This document shows, piece by piece, positions 1 through 11,713 of a stretch of 64,000 bases of DNA. The stretch comes from Rotaria sordida. Lineage: Eukaryota > Rotifera > Eurotatoria > Philodinida > Philodinidae. A program made the position numbers and the translations under genes. Location of the stretch: assembly GCA_905250125.1 (NCBI GenBank), contig CAJNOL010001130.1, positions 1 to 64,000 on the forward strand. Reading direction: 5' to 3'. Under the pieces are notes generated by a model, which was given only the letters and a program-made list of their open reading frames with translations, was not told the DNA's origin and searched no databases. Numbering within the stretch: the stretch's first letter is position 1; the number at the start of each line of letters is the position of its first letter.

Positions 1-83
1 ATATAAAATGTGCGTTTCAACAAATCTGAAAAAAACAACACTAATGTAAGGAACTATTAGAAAAAAGTTTTCAGCACAATCCG

Positions 84-241
84 TGCAGGATTAAAATGTG
101 AAACACAATGGAACCACTTGAACCATGATGGAGAGACATCATTACGTCTATCGCAGTCTATTGAAAATTTAGGTCAACACGCTGAAAAATCACTTGTTTC
201 ACCCTACACTTCAACATTCCTTTTTAATCGTGTTTCACGAA
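84..241. repeat. Short inverted-repeat element, copy 1
   Basis: The block GCAGGATTAAAATGTGAAAC lies near the left edge, and the inverse CGTGTTTCACG lies at about 229-239. The same left block, with one extra A, recurs inside the last long intron of the UGDH gene (about 61870-61892), again with an inverted CGTGTTTCACA downstream. I read this as two copies of one non-coding fold-back family. No target duplication was recognised, so the ends are approximate. Confidence 0.45.
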
Positions 242-568
242 ATAGATATCGTTAATACTTGGCTAAAGGAATAAGTATTTTATTTTTCTCATAACCTGTC
301 ACATACAATTATCAACTTATTTGATCAAAATATGATGGAGAGATTAGAATTATCTATTATACTGAAACTTCAAAACGGTATAGAACTACTCTTAATCAGT
401 TCTCCTTCCTTTGATCAATATCGAATAGGACTTGCTTGTTCGTATCGCGTTCCAGATAAGGTGTCTTTTACTTCATTTATATGTGATATGGCAAGTAACC
501 AATGTTTATTTTATGAAACATGTAATAAACAAGAAGTCTGTTTGCCTATTATATTTAGACAAACTATA

Positions 569-862
569 TCACTTACTTATGACATTCAACGATTGTGGCA
601 TATGTTGATCTCGTAGTTGATGAAGTCTATTAAGGAAAGTATGTCCAGTGACTGGAACCAAGTTTTGAATTGATAATAGCTGACGACATATCGGACATGA
701 TTTTCCACCTTTTTCGAGCCATTGTTCGATGCACTGTCTACAGAAAATATGTTTGCATGAAGTTGACATCGGTTGTCTGATAGGATCGGTGCAAATGATG
801 CAAATGATTTCGGCATCAACTGCTGCTTGTTTCATATATTCACTCTTTATAATATTAGTCAT
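569..862 (-). pseudogene. Truncated RING-HC finger protein copy
   Basis: A 97-codon ORF holds one complete C3HC4 RING finger: Cys21, Cys24, Cys36, His38, Cys41, Cys44, Cys56 and Cys59, spaced as in RING-HC E3 ubiquitin ligases. The finger and the following stretch (motif LNRLHQL) resemble the longer RING/TRAF-type protein at 12706-13689, which has CRQCINEW and LNQLDRL at matching places. The similarity ends where the longer protein begins its TRAF-type zinc fingers, and a stop follows within about 16 residues. I call it a truncated paralogue or gene fragment. A short functional RING-only protein, or a first exon of a spliced gene, remains possible. Zinc binding is inferred from the spacing only. 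Confidence 0.55.
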
Positions 863-2602
863 TGTGTTTTTTTTATATGCACTGTATCATATAGATTACC
901 AAGTCAAACAACAGTTTTAGACATGAACAATCTAAAAGTAGAGAAACTTTAGAAAACTGACTTTGAGGATTGAAATTACCTAGAATTGACTAAAAAGTTT
1001 TGATCTCAGTGTTTAAAGGACCTTATTTGATAAGGTGACCAATTCATAAATAAATAAATCAAATATACTATGTTGTAGAGCTTTTTGAGCTGTAAGGAAG
1101 ATTCTGTAAAATCTTTCTTATTAATTCGTAGATACAATTGCATGAGGATAGTATGGAGGAAGACAACATCGTATAGTCCAAGATTAGTTAGCTTAAAGAA
1201 ATTCTTTTTTAACTGTGTGCATGGATGTTATTTGAAAACTGATTAAGTTTAGCATCGTAAAGTGTCATGTAAAGCAACAATCATGTTGTAATCTCTACAT
1301 TTTCGGGTCAACAAAAACATCATACAAATGATCGATCTAATCAGAGACGTCTTTTTCAAAACAAAAAAACAAGAATGTCAATGATTATGATCATGAAGCA
1401 TCTATCCATTTCACATCTAGTTTTGTACTAGCCCAAACAACACAACCAGTGCACAAGTGTAACGATCAATTAACCTACATGAATATGTTAGGTTGGATGC
1501 TTGACGTTTATTTTTTAGCTAGACCATTTAAGGTATCGTACTGAATCCAACAACATTCATATTATTCAATATTAGTCAATGTATCTCATATTTTGACCGC
1601 CTCAATCTCACTGCTAGTATCAGAAGAAATTCTATTTAGTTAACTCTATTATCGTACAACACCATGCAAATTATTCCTAGTATGGTAGATTTGAATAAAG
1701 ATATGAAATGTACTATCACTTAGTCCTAATTGTCTAACTGGAAAATCTCTACTTCTAAAGCAAATATTGTTCACACTTATGGCAGACTCATCGTGTCTTC
1801 TTAGGTATCATCTACATTTAAAATTTTCAATTAGTGGATACTCATGAATGAAAGTAACCTCAAGAATTTTATTTCATTTAATTGGCTTTTATTTTCTTAA
1901 TTACTATTTCTAATTGTTTTAGATAATATTTTTCACTTTTCATTCAAAGGATAGTTCGTGTTTAAAAAACAGTAGTCGATCTCAATCCGAACGTGCTCCT
2001 TATAGAGATGAGGGAAATATTTTTGCAGAACTTCAATGAATCAATTCTAAATCTTTTACACAATCGAAGTCGCAAAGTTTGGTAATTAAAAAATCGAAAT
2101 TTTTTGTAGGAAACAACAAGATGCAATGATCTCTCTAGCTAAGAAATTTTTGAAAATTCAAGGATACTAATTGTGATATATTAAAACAGATTTAGTTAAT
2201 ATTAAACTCATGTCTAATGTTTTTTTTTTGTAGCAAGGTGGCATGAACATAGGAAGAAACTATTAGTCGGAAAAACATGTCAATCATTTCGATGTAAAGA
2301 AGTGTCTTTTTACAATAAAAAATCACCTTACTTTAGATTGCACGTCTGTCATTTGCGACTTTGTCTTGACACTGTAGAAAAGGCAACATGTAATTCTGTC
2401 ATTATATATCTGTTTTCCTTTCTTTCAATACGTAAATTAAATAAATAATATATGATTTTGATCGTTCTGCATCATCGTGTATGGCATCATACAACTACGT
2501 CATCAACTAATGATTCATAGGCATGGTAACTTTCTTTTTTTATGTGACGCCATCAGGTTTTTTTGAATATGCTTTTATTTTATTACGTCCGAAGACGCCT
2601 AC
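863..2602. other. Intergenic, no supported feature
   Basis: AT-rich sequence with stops in all frames. I see no convincing ORF, RNA gene or long repeat. Confidence 0.5.
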
Positions 2603-2730
2603 AACACTACGCACTACGCACTACGCACTACGCACTAATGTTCACAACAAAAAGGAAAAAAAAGGGCAAAGAAAGAAAAAAGAAAAAAAGAGAAAAAAAA
2701 GGAGGAGGAAAAGAGAGGAAAACCCATGGA
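2603..2730. repeat. CACTACG heptamer array plus polypurine tract
   Basis: About five tandem copies of the heptamer CACTACG (2603-2638) are followed by roughly 75 bases of almost pure A/G on the plus strand (about 2647-2722). The short lysine/arginine-rich ORFs here are translations of the simple sequence, not genes. Confidence 0.7.
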
Positions 2731-3061
2731 ATGAGCAAGCAGCGAAATAGAGAAGGAACAAATAAACTTTATAGTAATGTGTTACGAGTTACATATTTAA
2801 ACAATACAAAGAAAATATGATAGAGATCATCCCGTGTAGAGTGTAAGAGGGATAAGTAACAAGTCCTATTTTAGCTAGTGTAATTCTCTATAAACTGAAT
2901 CCAACGAATTAGCAATGACTCATGATTTGCAATCATCTTCTTCACCCTCTTCAGTCGGAAGAAATGACCAATATATAATTCTTTTGATCTCTTTTCTTTT
3001 CTTGCATCCTTGATTGTAAATGCGTCCCAATAAAATATATCGTTGATGAAAAGTGATTCTC

Positions 3062-4570
3062 CTAGATCCGATTCGTGTATTTTTGCAGTCTTTTTTTCAG
3101 ATAAGCTGTTACATATGTTTCCAAACTATGTTCTTTAACTGATGCGAAAAGATCTGTGGCAGTAATGTATGGACATCGATGTATGATTCTTATTCCTACT
3201 CTAAATTTACGTTTTAGTGCTTCTTGTCGGATATTAGGAAGCATCGGGAAAAAAGGAAATAACCATGCAAAGAACGGGAAACTATAGGAGAAAAAACAAG
3301 TTTTTAGTACTTCCGTTGTGATATGCTGGTTTCTTTTTAACAATTTTACTTTTAATGAAAGATCGCTGAATCTTTTCAATACCTTGATCTACTGTTGGAG
3401 CTAGGGAAAGCTTATCTGTCCATTGAAAGCCCAGATATTTAAATGACTGAACAATTTCTAGTAATTTCTCCCCCATATGTATCTCTACATTTGGTCTAAC
3501 TACTTGGCTATGGAAAAGCTGAACAACCGTTTTGGAAACATTTATCGGCTGTTTCCATCTACGCTAATATTCCAACAAGTTCTGATACACCTGCGTGCCT
3601 GTCATATTAATAAATTCCATCATTTTTTTCAAATCTTTATCAACTGGTGGTACTGTTAGCACGCTCAAGTCATCTGCAAAGATGTGAGTTGAGAATGCTC
3701 CCACACAGGAGATGATATTCGCATGGTAGATTATGAATACAAAAGGACTAAGAGCACTTCCTTGAGGTAAACCCACGTTTATCTCGAAGAGATCTGATTT
3801 ATGTTCATCAAATGTCAAACAAGCCTGTCTGTTCTTTAACCAACTTAGTATGAGCTTTAATAATTCAGGAGGCATTCTCATTCTAGATAGTTTCAGTATG
3901 AGCCCGACATGCCAAACCATGTCGTATGCTTCTATAGTCTATATATATTCCAAGTGTTGGTACATTTACTGCTAAATTATTTTTAATCTCTTGAAAAATT
4001 GACAATACTCGCGTCTGTAGTAGACAACCTTTCCTGAAGTCGGATTGTTCTACTGGTATTATATGATTTTCATCTCCCCAGTATTTAATTCGGTTCAATA
4101 ATATCTTTTCAAATATTTTTGAGTGTGTCGAAAGCAAAGAAATGGGCGCGTTTGGTCGCTCTGGGGAATACCTGCTTTCAATTTATTCAGAGTTACTATC
4201 TTTGCGATTTTCCATTCTTTTAGGAATATGTTTCTTTTCATCCAATCGTTGAAACATTTACTCAAGCATTCGAGATATGATGGTGGGAGATGCTTTATCA
4301 TAAAGTTGGAGATTTCGTCAAATCCAGTTGATTTTTTAGGTTTTAATGTTCGAATCGCCTTCTTAAGTTCATACACATCTTTAGTGTTCATTGTAGTATC
4401 ATATGCGTACAATTGATCTAATATTTCTTTATATTCTTTATCAATTTGTATATCAGTTGCATCTGAGTAATCAATTTCTGGCGATGTAAAAAGGTTTGAA
4501 TAGTATTTAAAAAGTTCATTCGTTATTTCTTTCTTCGAAGTGATCACTTGTAAACCAACTGCAAGTTTGA
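3062..4570 (-). mobile_element. Decayed LINE-type (non-LTR) reverse transcriptase
   Basis: Read on the minus strand, consecutive pieces in shifting frames match the order of a non-LTR retrotransposon reverse transcriptase. The fingers region (LKPKKSTGFDEISNFMIKHL) lies at about 4280-4350, and the RPISLL-type region and KIFEKILLNRI lie near 4080-4130. GLPQGSALSP is near 3750, followed by the catalytic FADDL at about 3665-3680, and the thumb motif FKYLGFQWTDKLS lies near 3420-3450. At least two frameshifts and stops separate the pieces, so the element is dead. No endonuclease domain is visible, which indicates 5' truncation. The 5' edge of recognisable coding sequence runs straight into the telomere-like tract at 4571. 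The clade cannot be assigned by eye, and the 3' end lies somewhere between 2880 and 3060. Confidence 0.85.
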
Positions 4571-4770
4571 TGAATGGGTGTGGATGTGGGTGTGGGTGTG
4601 AGTGTGTCGGTGTCATTCATGGGAATACCCACACCCATCTATTCTGTCACGCACACATCCACATCCACACCCACACCCTACACCCACACCTTACGCCCAC
4701 ATCCAAACCCACACACGCACACATCACCCACACCCACATGCACGCGCACACACACACCCACACTATCTAG
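4571..4770. repeat. Interstitial telomere-like tract (G-rich then C-rich)
   Basis: Degenerate GTGTGG/TGTGGG repeats (4571-4612) are followed, after a short spacer containing GTGTCATTCATGG, by a longer CCCACA/CACACC tract (about 4627-4767). TGTGGG is the telomere repeat unit reported for bdelloid rotifers. The strand switch is the configuration of two chromosome ends joined head to head, but the tract is short and degenerate. ORFs rich in His-Pro or Val-Gly here are artefacts of the repeat. Confidence 0.8.
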
Positions 4771-4879
4771 TAAGCTGGGAAGAAAAACGAACATGACTAT
4801 TAGGTACTTTCGAAATATAGAATCGACACGAAATCAATTGATGGGAAATGCATTAATGAATGACACTAATTTTCTGTGA

Positions 4880-6602
4880 CTAAGTTTGACGGTTTTCACG
4901 TAGGCCATCAAGGAGCGTTTGGATAGTGACTAATTCTTCAGTATTAGGTTCAAAAACTTGACGAGCGTAGTCGAGAGCATGCTCGGCATGTTCAATGGCT
5001 TTATCAAATTGACCAAGTTTTTCGAACGCTTCAGCCATGTTTTTATGGCTATTATATACTAAATGAAGATCAGGTGCATAACATTTTAGTTCGTGTTCAA
5101 TACACTTTTGATGGGAAAGTATTGCATTGGATGAATCATCCATCACAAAATAGGTGCCACTGATGTAATCGTACAAATTAGCTAAAGCTTTATGATCGGT
5201 AGGAAGAGAATTTTCTTGTATTTCTACTGCTTTTCGATGGTTCAACAATGCACTGGAAAAGTCATCCAGACATCCAAAGTTGAGACCGATTTCCATGTAT
5301 AATAAGGCCAAGCCTTGATTATCAACAGGAAGTAATTTTTCTTGTATTTCGAGCGCCTTTTGATAATTTGACATTGAATTAGAATAATCTCCCATGCTAG
5401 AGTAGACATCCGCGATCTTGCGGTACAATAAGACTAAAATTTTGTGATCGACAGGAAGTAATTTTTCTTGTATTTCTAGCGCCTTTTTATAGTTCAACAG
5501 TGCATTCAAGTTGTCATCCATAGACTTATAAGCGAGACCGATAGCCTCGTATATTTGGACAAATTCGCAGTGATTAGGAGGGTAATGTTTTTTTTTCAAT
5601 TCAAGTGCCTTTTCGAAGTGCAAGAATGCATTTGAGTAGTCATGTAAAAGTACAAAGACAGCACCAAGATTGTTGTAGATCGAGATAAAATTTTGATGGT
5701 CAGGAGGAAAACATTTTTTCCAGCTTTCCAATGCTTTTTGTAGACATTGACAGCTAGTCGAGTAATCTTGCATCGCACCATATGCGTCAGCCATGTTGCT
5801 GTAGATGGTACCACGCAACTCCTCATTAGGAGTAGGCGAATTTTGTTCCTCTTGAAGTGCTTGCTGAAAAAACTGACATGCTTTTGGATAGTCGTTCATC
5901 GAACCATATGTAATGGCAATATGGTTGAGGATATCAAACAAAGTTACATATTTAACGACGAGATTTCTTCGCGTAAGCTTTCGTGCTTCATCAAGTGCCT
6001 TTTCGTAGCATGAGACCGCAATTGAGTATTCGTTCATCAATTGATGCGCTTCACCCATTCCGTAGTATATGGCATGCAAATCTTCAATTTCGGAAGAGCC
6101 TGAAGTTTGACGACTTTTAAGTGCGCTTTGGAAACACTCGAGTGCAGTGGGATAATTTTTCATCGACAAATGCACGCGACCAATGGACGTGTAGAGAGTA
6201 GTTAAATCGAAGGTATTCATAGGTAAAGATCTTTGTCGAATTTCCAGAGAGTTTTGAAAAGCCGAGAGTGCGTTTGGCCAGTCTTCCATTATAAAGTACA
6301 CCCTGCCAATGCTTTCATATCTACTAGCTATAGATGAATGATTGGAAGGTAGCGATCCTTGTAGAATTTCAAGTGTTTCTAGATGAGATGTGAGAGTCGC
6401 CTGAAGTCTCTCTTTCGATGGATACTTGTCAACGGTGGTCATGTTCATCACAACCCTTTCTGCATATTTGAGAGTGAGAAGAGATTTTGTATTATTTGAA
6501 GTATGTTTCTAAAGAAGCGAATGCACGCTAGCACTTACCAGTTGTATCATGCGATCGGATTGGCCGGTTAGCTGCAGCCATCATTGAATTACCACACCCC
6601 AT
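4880..6602 (-). CDS. Kinesin-light-chain-like TPR protein with N-terminal acylation motif
   Basis: Two coding exons, 6602-6539 and 6459-4880, encode 547 aa. The 79 bp intron has a GTAAGT donor and a TGCAG acceptor, and the phase is preserved. The body is 11 tandem tetratricopeptide repeats of about 42 residues with the usual alanine/glycine/tyrosine spacing (for example IYNNLGAVFVLLHDYSNAF). The unit length and the repeated KALEIQE ending resemble kinesin light chain and related TPR families, which are strongly expanded in bdelloids. There is no kinesin heptad region and no catalytic domain, so it is probably a protein-binding scaffold. The start was placed upstream of the second exon because the first exon reads MGCGNSMMAAANRP. 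Met-Gly-Cys fits N-myristoylation plus palmitoylation and hence membrane attachment; this is inference. A splice acceptor (TTTTTCAG) 29 bases before the ATG suggests a 5'-UTR intron. Confidence 0.85.
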
Positions 6603-7189
6603 CAGATTCCTCTTGGTGTCGATGCTTCAGCTGAAAAATAAATGCCATCATCTATGATATGATATGCCGATCTAGCTATCTGTATTTTGAACTGTACTTT
6701 ATTGATAGAATATTTCGAGATGACCCTATTTTGACTTGCCTATACGAAATGCTCAATAGGATACATTATAGGCGTGCAACTCCAGAATAGCGCACATCAC
6801 AGGGCGCAACCAAGAACAGTTCAACGAAAACAAATAATTTTTAGCTCCGCTTTTGCACAACGAAAATTTTCCAAGATGAGGAGAAATCAACCGTATGATC
6901 TCCATCCCCGTCAGAAGACTCTTGGATAGAGGGCTAAAGTTGTATAAGAAAGTAATAGTTGAAGCTCTATGATTTATTCATCACAACACCTACTCTGATC
7001 GCAATGTTCTTATGCCCTTATAATAAATACTTTTATACTTCTGTACTAGAAGAAGGTGCGCACTCAGAAATTCTTTAAGAGAATGGGAAAAGGGGCGGAA
7101 GCCTAAGCACTAACAAACAAAATTATTGCTTTTGCAAAAAACGTTTCTCGTATCCCTCTACAGGACACTTTTTCTGAGGGATAGACTAG
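6603..7189. other. Upstream region of the TPR gene
   Basis: On the minus strand an apparent 3' splice site (TTTATTTTTCAG, ending at 6631) precedes the TPR start codon. Beyond it I see no ORF, TATA box or repeat that I can support. Confidence 0.4.
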
Positions 7190-7530
7190 GGTGTTGGTGT
7201 GGGGTGTGGTGTGGATGTGGGTGGGTGTGGGGTGTGGGATGTGGGTGTGGGTGTGGGGTGTGAGTGTGGGGTGTGGGTGGGAGGTGTGGGTGTGGGTGTG
7301 GGTATGGGTGTGGTGTTTGAGTGTGGCTGCGGCTGTGGGTGTGATTAAAGAGAAATACCAGCGACACGCACACGCACACCCACACCCACGCTCATACTCA
7401 CACCCACACCCACACTCATACTTACACCCACATCCACACTCATACTTATACCCACACCCACACCCACACTCATACTCACACCCACACACGTCACCCACAC
7501 CTACACCTACACCCACACCCACTCTTTATG
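7190..7530. repeat. Large converging telomere-like tract
   Basis: About 150 bases of (G)GTGTGG/TGTGGG variants (7190-7340) are followed, after about 25 bases including AAGAGAAATACCAGCG, by about 165 bases of CACACC/CCCACA variants with CATACT interruptions (7367-7530). It is the longest such tract in the window. Both halves are interrupted and imperfect, so the array is old or was built from mixed variants. No recognisable element lies inside. Confidence 0.85.
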
Positions 7531-7539
7531 CCGTTGTTC

Positions 7540-9101
7540 TAGGTTCAGTATAGAAGAAAGCTTGGATCAAGAAAATCTTTTTCTTAGAAATGATTAATAT
7601 CAGCGTTTCTGAGTGAAACAAACTGTACAATCGTCAGCTACGGTTCCCTATGAGAGACATTATGTATATGTGCGCCACTATAGTTTAGCATACCATTCGA
7701 TGCTTATAATACGTAGTGAAAGCTATAAATTGCGATAAACGGAATATATAAAGAAAAAAGAAAACGTGTGTAACAAGCGTTGCATAGAAAAACTAGACTT
7801 TTGACAAATAGTATTAGCACCACATGCAAATGTTTCCTACTGCAATCCTTTTACAGATCTCTTCCAGGTTTCTATAGGGTAGTGCTGCTCCATGCAGAAT
7901 TCTATAAACTATCGAATGGTACCATTTTCGATAGAGTTCGTCGGACGACAATCATCTTGGATGTACCTCAGGATGTGAATGTGGATAGCAACATAAATTG
8001 ATCATAGACATATCATGATTTTCTTTTATCGCGTGATCGATTACGCCAATAGCAAATCGGAACTGTGAGTTTCATAACTGATCGTCATTCCAGCATACTT
8101 TCATGGGCACTTAGAATGAGACCCACACCCTGATGATCTCCATCGAAAATGGCACCATTCGATGGGGGATAAAATCATGCATCAAATGCAGTCATTTAGA
8201 AACCTGAAACAGGTCAGAAAGCAAAATTTGGCAAGAAATATTCGAATCTGGTTCTAACATCACTCACATAAACTATTATCGCGGTGCAAAAGTCAAAAAC
8301 ACAGCATTTACTAATAATCGATCATCATAAACAAAGAAACTATCATGTACTAGAAGTTTTACTCATTGTGTATTATATATTAGAACAGTGAAGCTGAAAA
8401 GGACGTAAGTTTCATATTTCTGTCTAATACAAGCTACATTAATAAGCCTTACATTATTGGTAGATAAAAAAGGTCTATTCAAGGTTGAGGTACTTACGAC
8501 TAGCTTTTATTTTGCATGCACACTTTTATCGTCAAAGGAAAGCACAAAATAAAAATTATTTATTTTGTCAGTTAGAAGAGTGAATAATTCTTTTTTTCTG
8601 TTGTTATTGTTCGAACGAAACTCACTTCTTTTTTTTAACGCATGATGCCTGATCAACACTCGAATCAATTTTTTTCTGCATCAACACCTATGTAAGAATA
8701 AAACACTATTCTCTGCTAGAGAAACTGTTTGTTGCACATAATGCCATTCGCAAAGTGCTTGAAAGCGCCTCTTTCTTCTATAAAAAGCATACCTGTGCTT
8801 ACACATGTCGATTGAAAAGCGTACTGCATAAGGAGTCTCTTTTTCCAGGGTGTAGATGTAGTTGTGAGTTTTTTGTATGTCTGCTCTTACAGCCACATCC
8901 TAATCATTCATGCATATACGAATAATGAAAATTCCAAAAATATTCCTTGAAATGAAACAATGATTGATCGATAATGTGGAGCGTGACTGTTAACACCCCC
9001 TTTTCCATCATTCATCATCATACTGTATTCATAGTCTCGAATTCGAGGAGTTTATTTAAAATGTTAAGAGAACAGTTGAAGGTTGTGTTTTATTTCGAAT
9101 T
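7540..9101. other. Intergenic, no supported feature
   Basis: Only short ORFs without recognisable motifs occur here. A lone CCCACACCC block (about 8121) has no G-rich partner. Confidence 0.45.
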
Positions 9102-9122
9102 AGGTGTGGGTGTGGGTAGGGG
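9102..9122. repeat. Short G-rich telomere-like tract
   Basis: GGTGTGGGTGTGGGTAGGGG lies immediately outside the left end of the large inverted-repeat element. It has no C-rich partner. Confidence 0.6.
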
Positions 9123-9454
9123 TGCACCAAATCCAAATCCAGTCAAATCAAGGGGGAAACGACTGACTTTGGACTTTTTTGACTTCGGGGACTTTTTTGA
9201 CTTAAAATGACTTTCATGACTTTAAAAGTGATGGAAGTCATTTATTTTAAAACCAATATATCGCGCTTTATTCGAACGTTACTTTCAATTTTGACATTCT
9301 TCAGTTTTGTAAACAACGAAAACAACCATAATTTCCATCTCTGCTCTCATTGCTCTCATAATTCGTTGAAAAAGTAGGTGACGTTAAGTCCAGATTCGCC
9401 TATTTACGAGTAGGATTCATTCAGAAACTTGTTTCAATGTTGTTATTGTTATTT

Positions 9455-10255
9455 CAAGTACAACTCGAGGAGCTCTATCCAATGGCATAATCAGATTTTT
9501 CATAACTCAAAGCATGCCTTAGAGAACTTCACAAAATTGAAACTTCACTATTAGGATCTTGGAATCTACAAAGTAACAACTGTTCATATTAGTCCAAGAA
9601 ACTGTGACAAATTTCCTATTATTGTGCCAAGTAGAACTCCATAAGCTGTTTCTAATGGTCTACTGGAATTACTAATTGTTCAAAATATATCACCAAAAAT
9701 CTCAGTTCACTGGTTAACGGTTTATAACTCACTAAGTGAATTTCATTCCCCATATATCCGTGAAAACTCGTTACAAAACTTGATTTAGCAAGCCTGGTTT
9801 CTTTCTATGTAATATGGAACAGGCGCTGGCAAATGGTTTTCCTCGCAGATTAGACAAGATGAACCTAATAAGAGATGAAACGATATGCTTCCATTAGCCG
9901 TTACCTTGCATAAGAATGGAAACTTTGAAATAGATTCGTCTATAAGATAAACAACTATTAATTTACGCATTTCAAGATCGGCATAGTGAAATTTCAGTAT
10001 CGTGAAGTTTCTGAAGAGATGTTTTGAAGTATGGAAAATCTACTTATACCATTGGATAGAGTTCATTGAGTTATAGTTTGAATGATAGTATGACTTTTGG
10101 GACAAGCTCTTAAACGAATTCTGCGCGGTTACACTGAAATATATATATCTAAGTCCTAAGATAAACTTCAAGTATTTTGAGATTTTTCGAAGCACATTTT
10201 GAGTTATGAGAAACCTACATATACCATTGAATAGAGCTCGTTGAATTATACTTAA
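9455..10255. repeat. Four diverged copies of a 32-base motif, two inverted and two direct
   Basis: The motif CCATTGGATAGAGCTC followed by TTGAGTTNTACTTG occurs inverted at 9455-9485 and 9626-9658. It occurs in direct orientation at 10048-10080 and 10223-10255, each copy embedded in about 150 bases of weaker similarity. The arrangement is a degenerate long palindrome centred near 9850, within the 3.4 kb element. ORFs overlapping it have no recognisable domain. Confidence 0.55.
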
Positions 10256-10763
10256 AACAAGAATAACAGCATTGGAAGAAATTTCTGAATGAATCCTATT
10301 CGTAAATACTCGAATCCGCACCTGACTTCACTTACGCTCGAGTACCTTGAATTTTGAGTAATGCTGCTTCATCTGAACTGGCAATTTGACCTATAAGATT
10401 GTGAAAGCTGTCGTTGTGGAAGGTGAACACATCAGAAAGCAATACTTTAGTATGCACAAATAATGTTCGAGGAGTCATAAATGTAAAAGTGATATGAACA
10501 CAAAATTAAAAAAATAATACATATAAAACATGTAACAAAAACGATACATGCGTATAAATGGCAAAGTTCAAACTAAATTAATGCCTAGCACACACGAACT
10601 ATATATATGTTGTACGCAAAATTAGAATTCTAACTTTCATGAGTTAAAATTGAAATATTATTTTTGATGAACCTCAAAACTACAAAAAAAACAACAATAA
10701 GAACAGAAATGAAACTACGAATAGACATGTGTGAGACCAACTTTTTTTATCACGATTCCAGTT

Positions 10764-11713
10764 TAGAGTACTGCACGGGTACAACTTTTCGTACCCGTAC
10801 CCGACCCGAAGAAGAATTATTTACCCGTACCCTACCCGTACCCGTTAGTTTCACACCCGTACCCTACCCGTACCCGTTAGTTTCGTACCCGTACCCTACC
10901 CGTACCCGTTAATGTCATATCCGTACCCTATCCGTGCCCGTTAGTTTCGTACCCGTACCCTACCCGTACCCGTTGATTTGGTACCCGTACCAGTTATTTT
11001 AGTACCCGTACCCTACTCATATCTTCTCTTACTCGTGACCGTAACTTCAATATTCACAATGGATCGAAACTTTATCATATTTTTGACTAGTAAAATGAGT
11101 TGTAATTTTAGGTGCTATAACAGGTCTTATTTTGCAATTTTCATAATGAAGCTTAAGTGTTTTAGAACCAGTTTTTTGTGCATCGTAAGATAGAATTGTT
11201 TTACATTGAATACATATTACAAAAGGAATAATATTTTCTTTTCCATCTTGAATACGTTTGAATGACTGCCACCATCCAGCACTAGCACCTGTTGGTTTAT
11301 CACAAGACTTAAATTCACCACTATCTAACTTTTTTTTAATTGAATCTTTATCGATCACAGACATAATTAATATACCAAAATTCACAAAAAACTCAATATA
11401 TCAAGATGAAATAAAGTATCAATAAATGAAAGTGTTTATCATTTTTTTCGAACGGTTTCACGTACATCGTTGATAGTTTCACAGAACGACCAATCATCTG
11501 TGTGATCAAGTATGCCGCTACTAAACGGTAACATTAAAGTTGAGTATAACGGTTCTTACCCATATCCGTTAATTTCGTACCCGTACCCTACCCGTACCCG
11601 TTAATTCCGCACCCGTACCCTACCCGTACCCGTTAATATCATACCCGTACCCTGGTACGGGTACCCGCACCCGTACGGGTACGGGTACCCGACCCGCGGG
11701 TTGCAGTACTCTA
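10764..11713. mobile_element. Non-autonomous hAT transposon with intact 8 bp target duplication
   Basis: The termini are TAGAGTACTGCA at 10764 and its inverse GCAGTACTCTA ending at 11713. The element is flanked on both sides by the identical 8 bp TTCCAGTT (10756-10763 and 11714-11721), the target-duplication length of hAT transposons. Subterminal arrays of ACCCGTACCC units occupy about 10785-11030 and 11573-11700. The right array switches to GGGTACGGGTAC near its end. The element is 950 bp, far too short for a hAT transposase, but it retains a BED zinc-finger ORF on the minus strand. The exact target duplication suggests a relatively recent insertion. Confidence 0.9.
11047..11385 (-). CDS. 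BED-type zinc-finger remnant of a hAT transposase
   Basis: The ORF is 112 codons. Residues 38-84 fit a BED finger: aromatic Trp38/Trp39 and Phe42, then Cys58, Cys61, His80 and Cys84. BED fingers form the N-terminal DNA-binding part of many hAT transposases. The catalytic RNase-H-like and dimerisation regions are absent, because the ORF ends just before the left subterminal array. The product could bind the GGGTAC-rich arrays and act as a repressor, or it may be an untranslated remnant. Lack of stops across the finger argues for recent origin or constraint. The start codon is uncertain: Met1 and Met8 are both possible. Confidence 0.6.
   Translation of the reverse strand: MNFGILIMSVIDKDSIKKKLDSGEFKSCDKPTGASAGWWQSFKRIQDGKENIIPFVICIQCKTILSYDAQKTGSKTLKLHYENCKIRPVIAPKITTHFTSQKYDKVSIHCEY

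Noticed and set aside
332-616. 94-codon plus-strand ORF near the left edge
   Set aside because: No recognisable motif, overlaps the RING fragment end, and lies next to a repeat element.
4540-4879. Several ORFs rich in His-Pro-Thr or Val-Gly-Cys
   Set aside because: They are translations of the CCCACA/TGTGGG repeat in different frames; same for 7103-7553.
10785-11700. CRISPR-like spaced repeats of ACCCGTACCC
   Set aside because: Repeats are subterminal arrays of a hAT element, with short irregular spacing and eukaryotic context.
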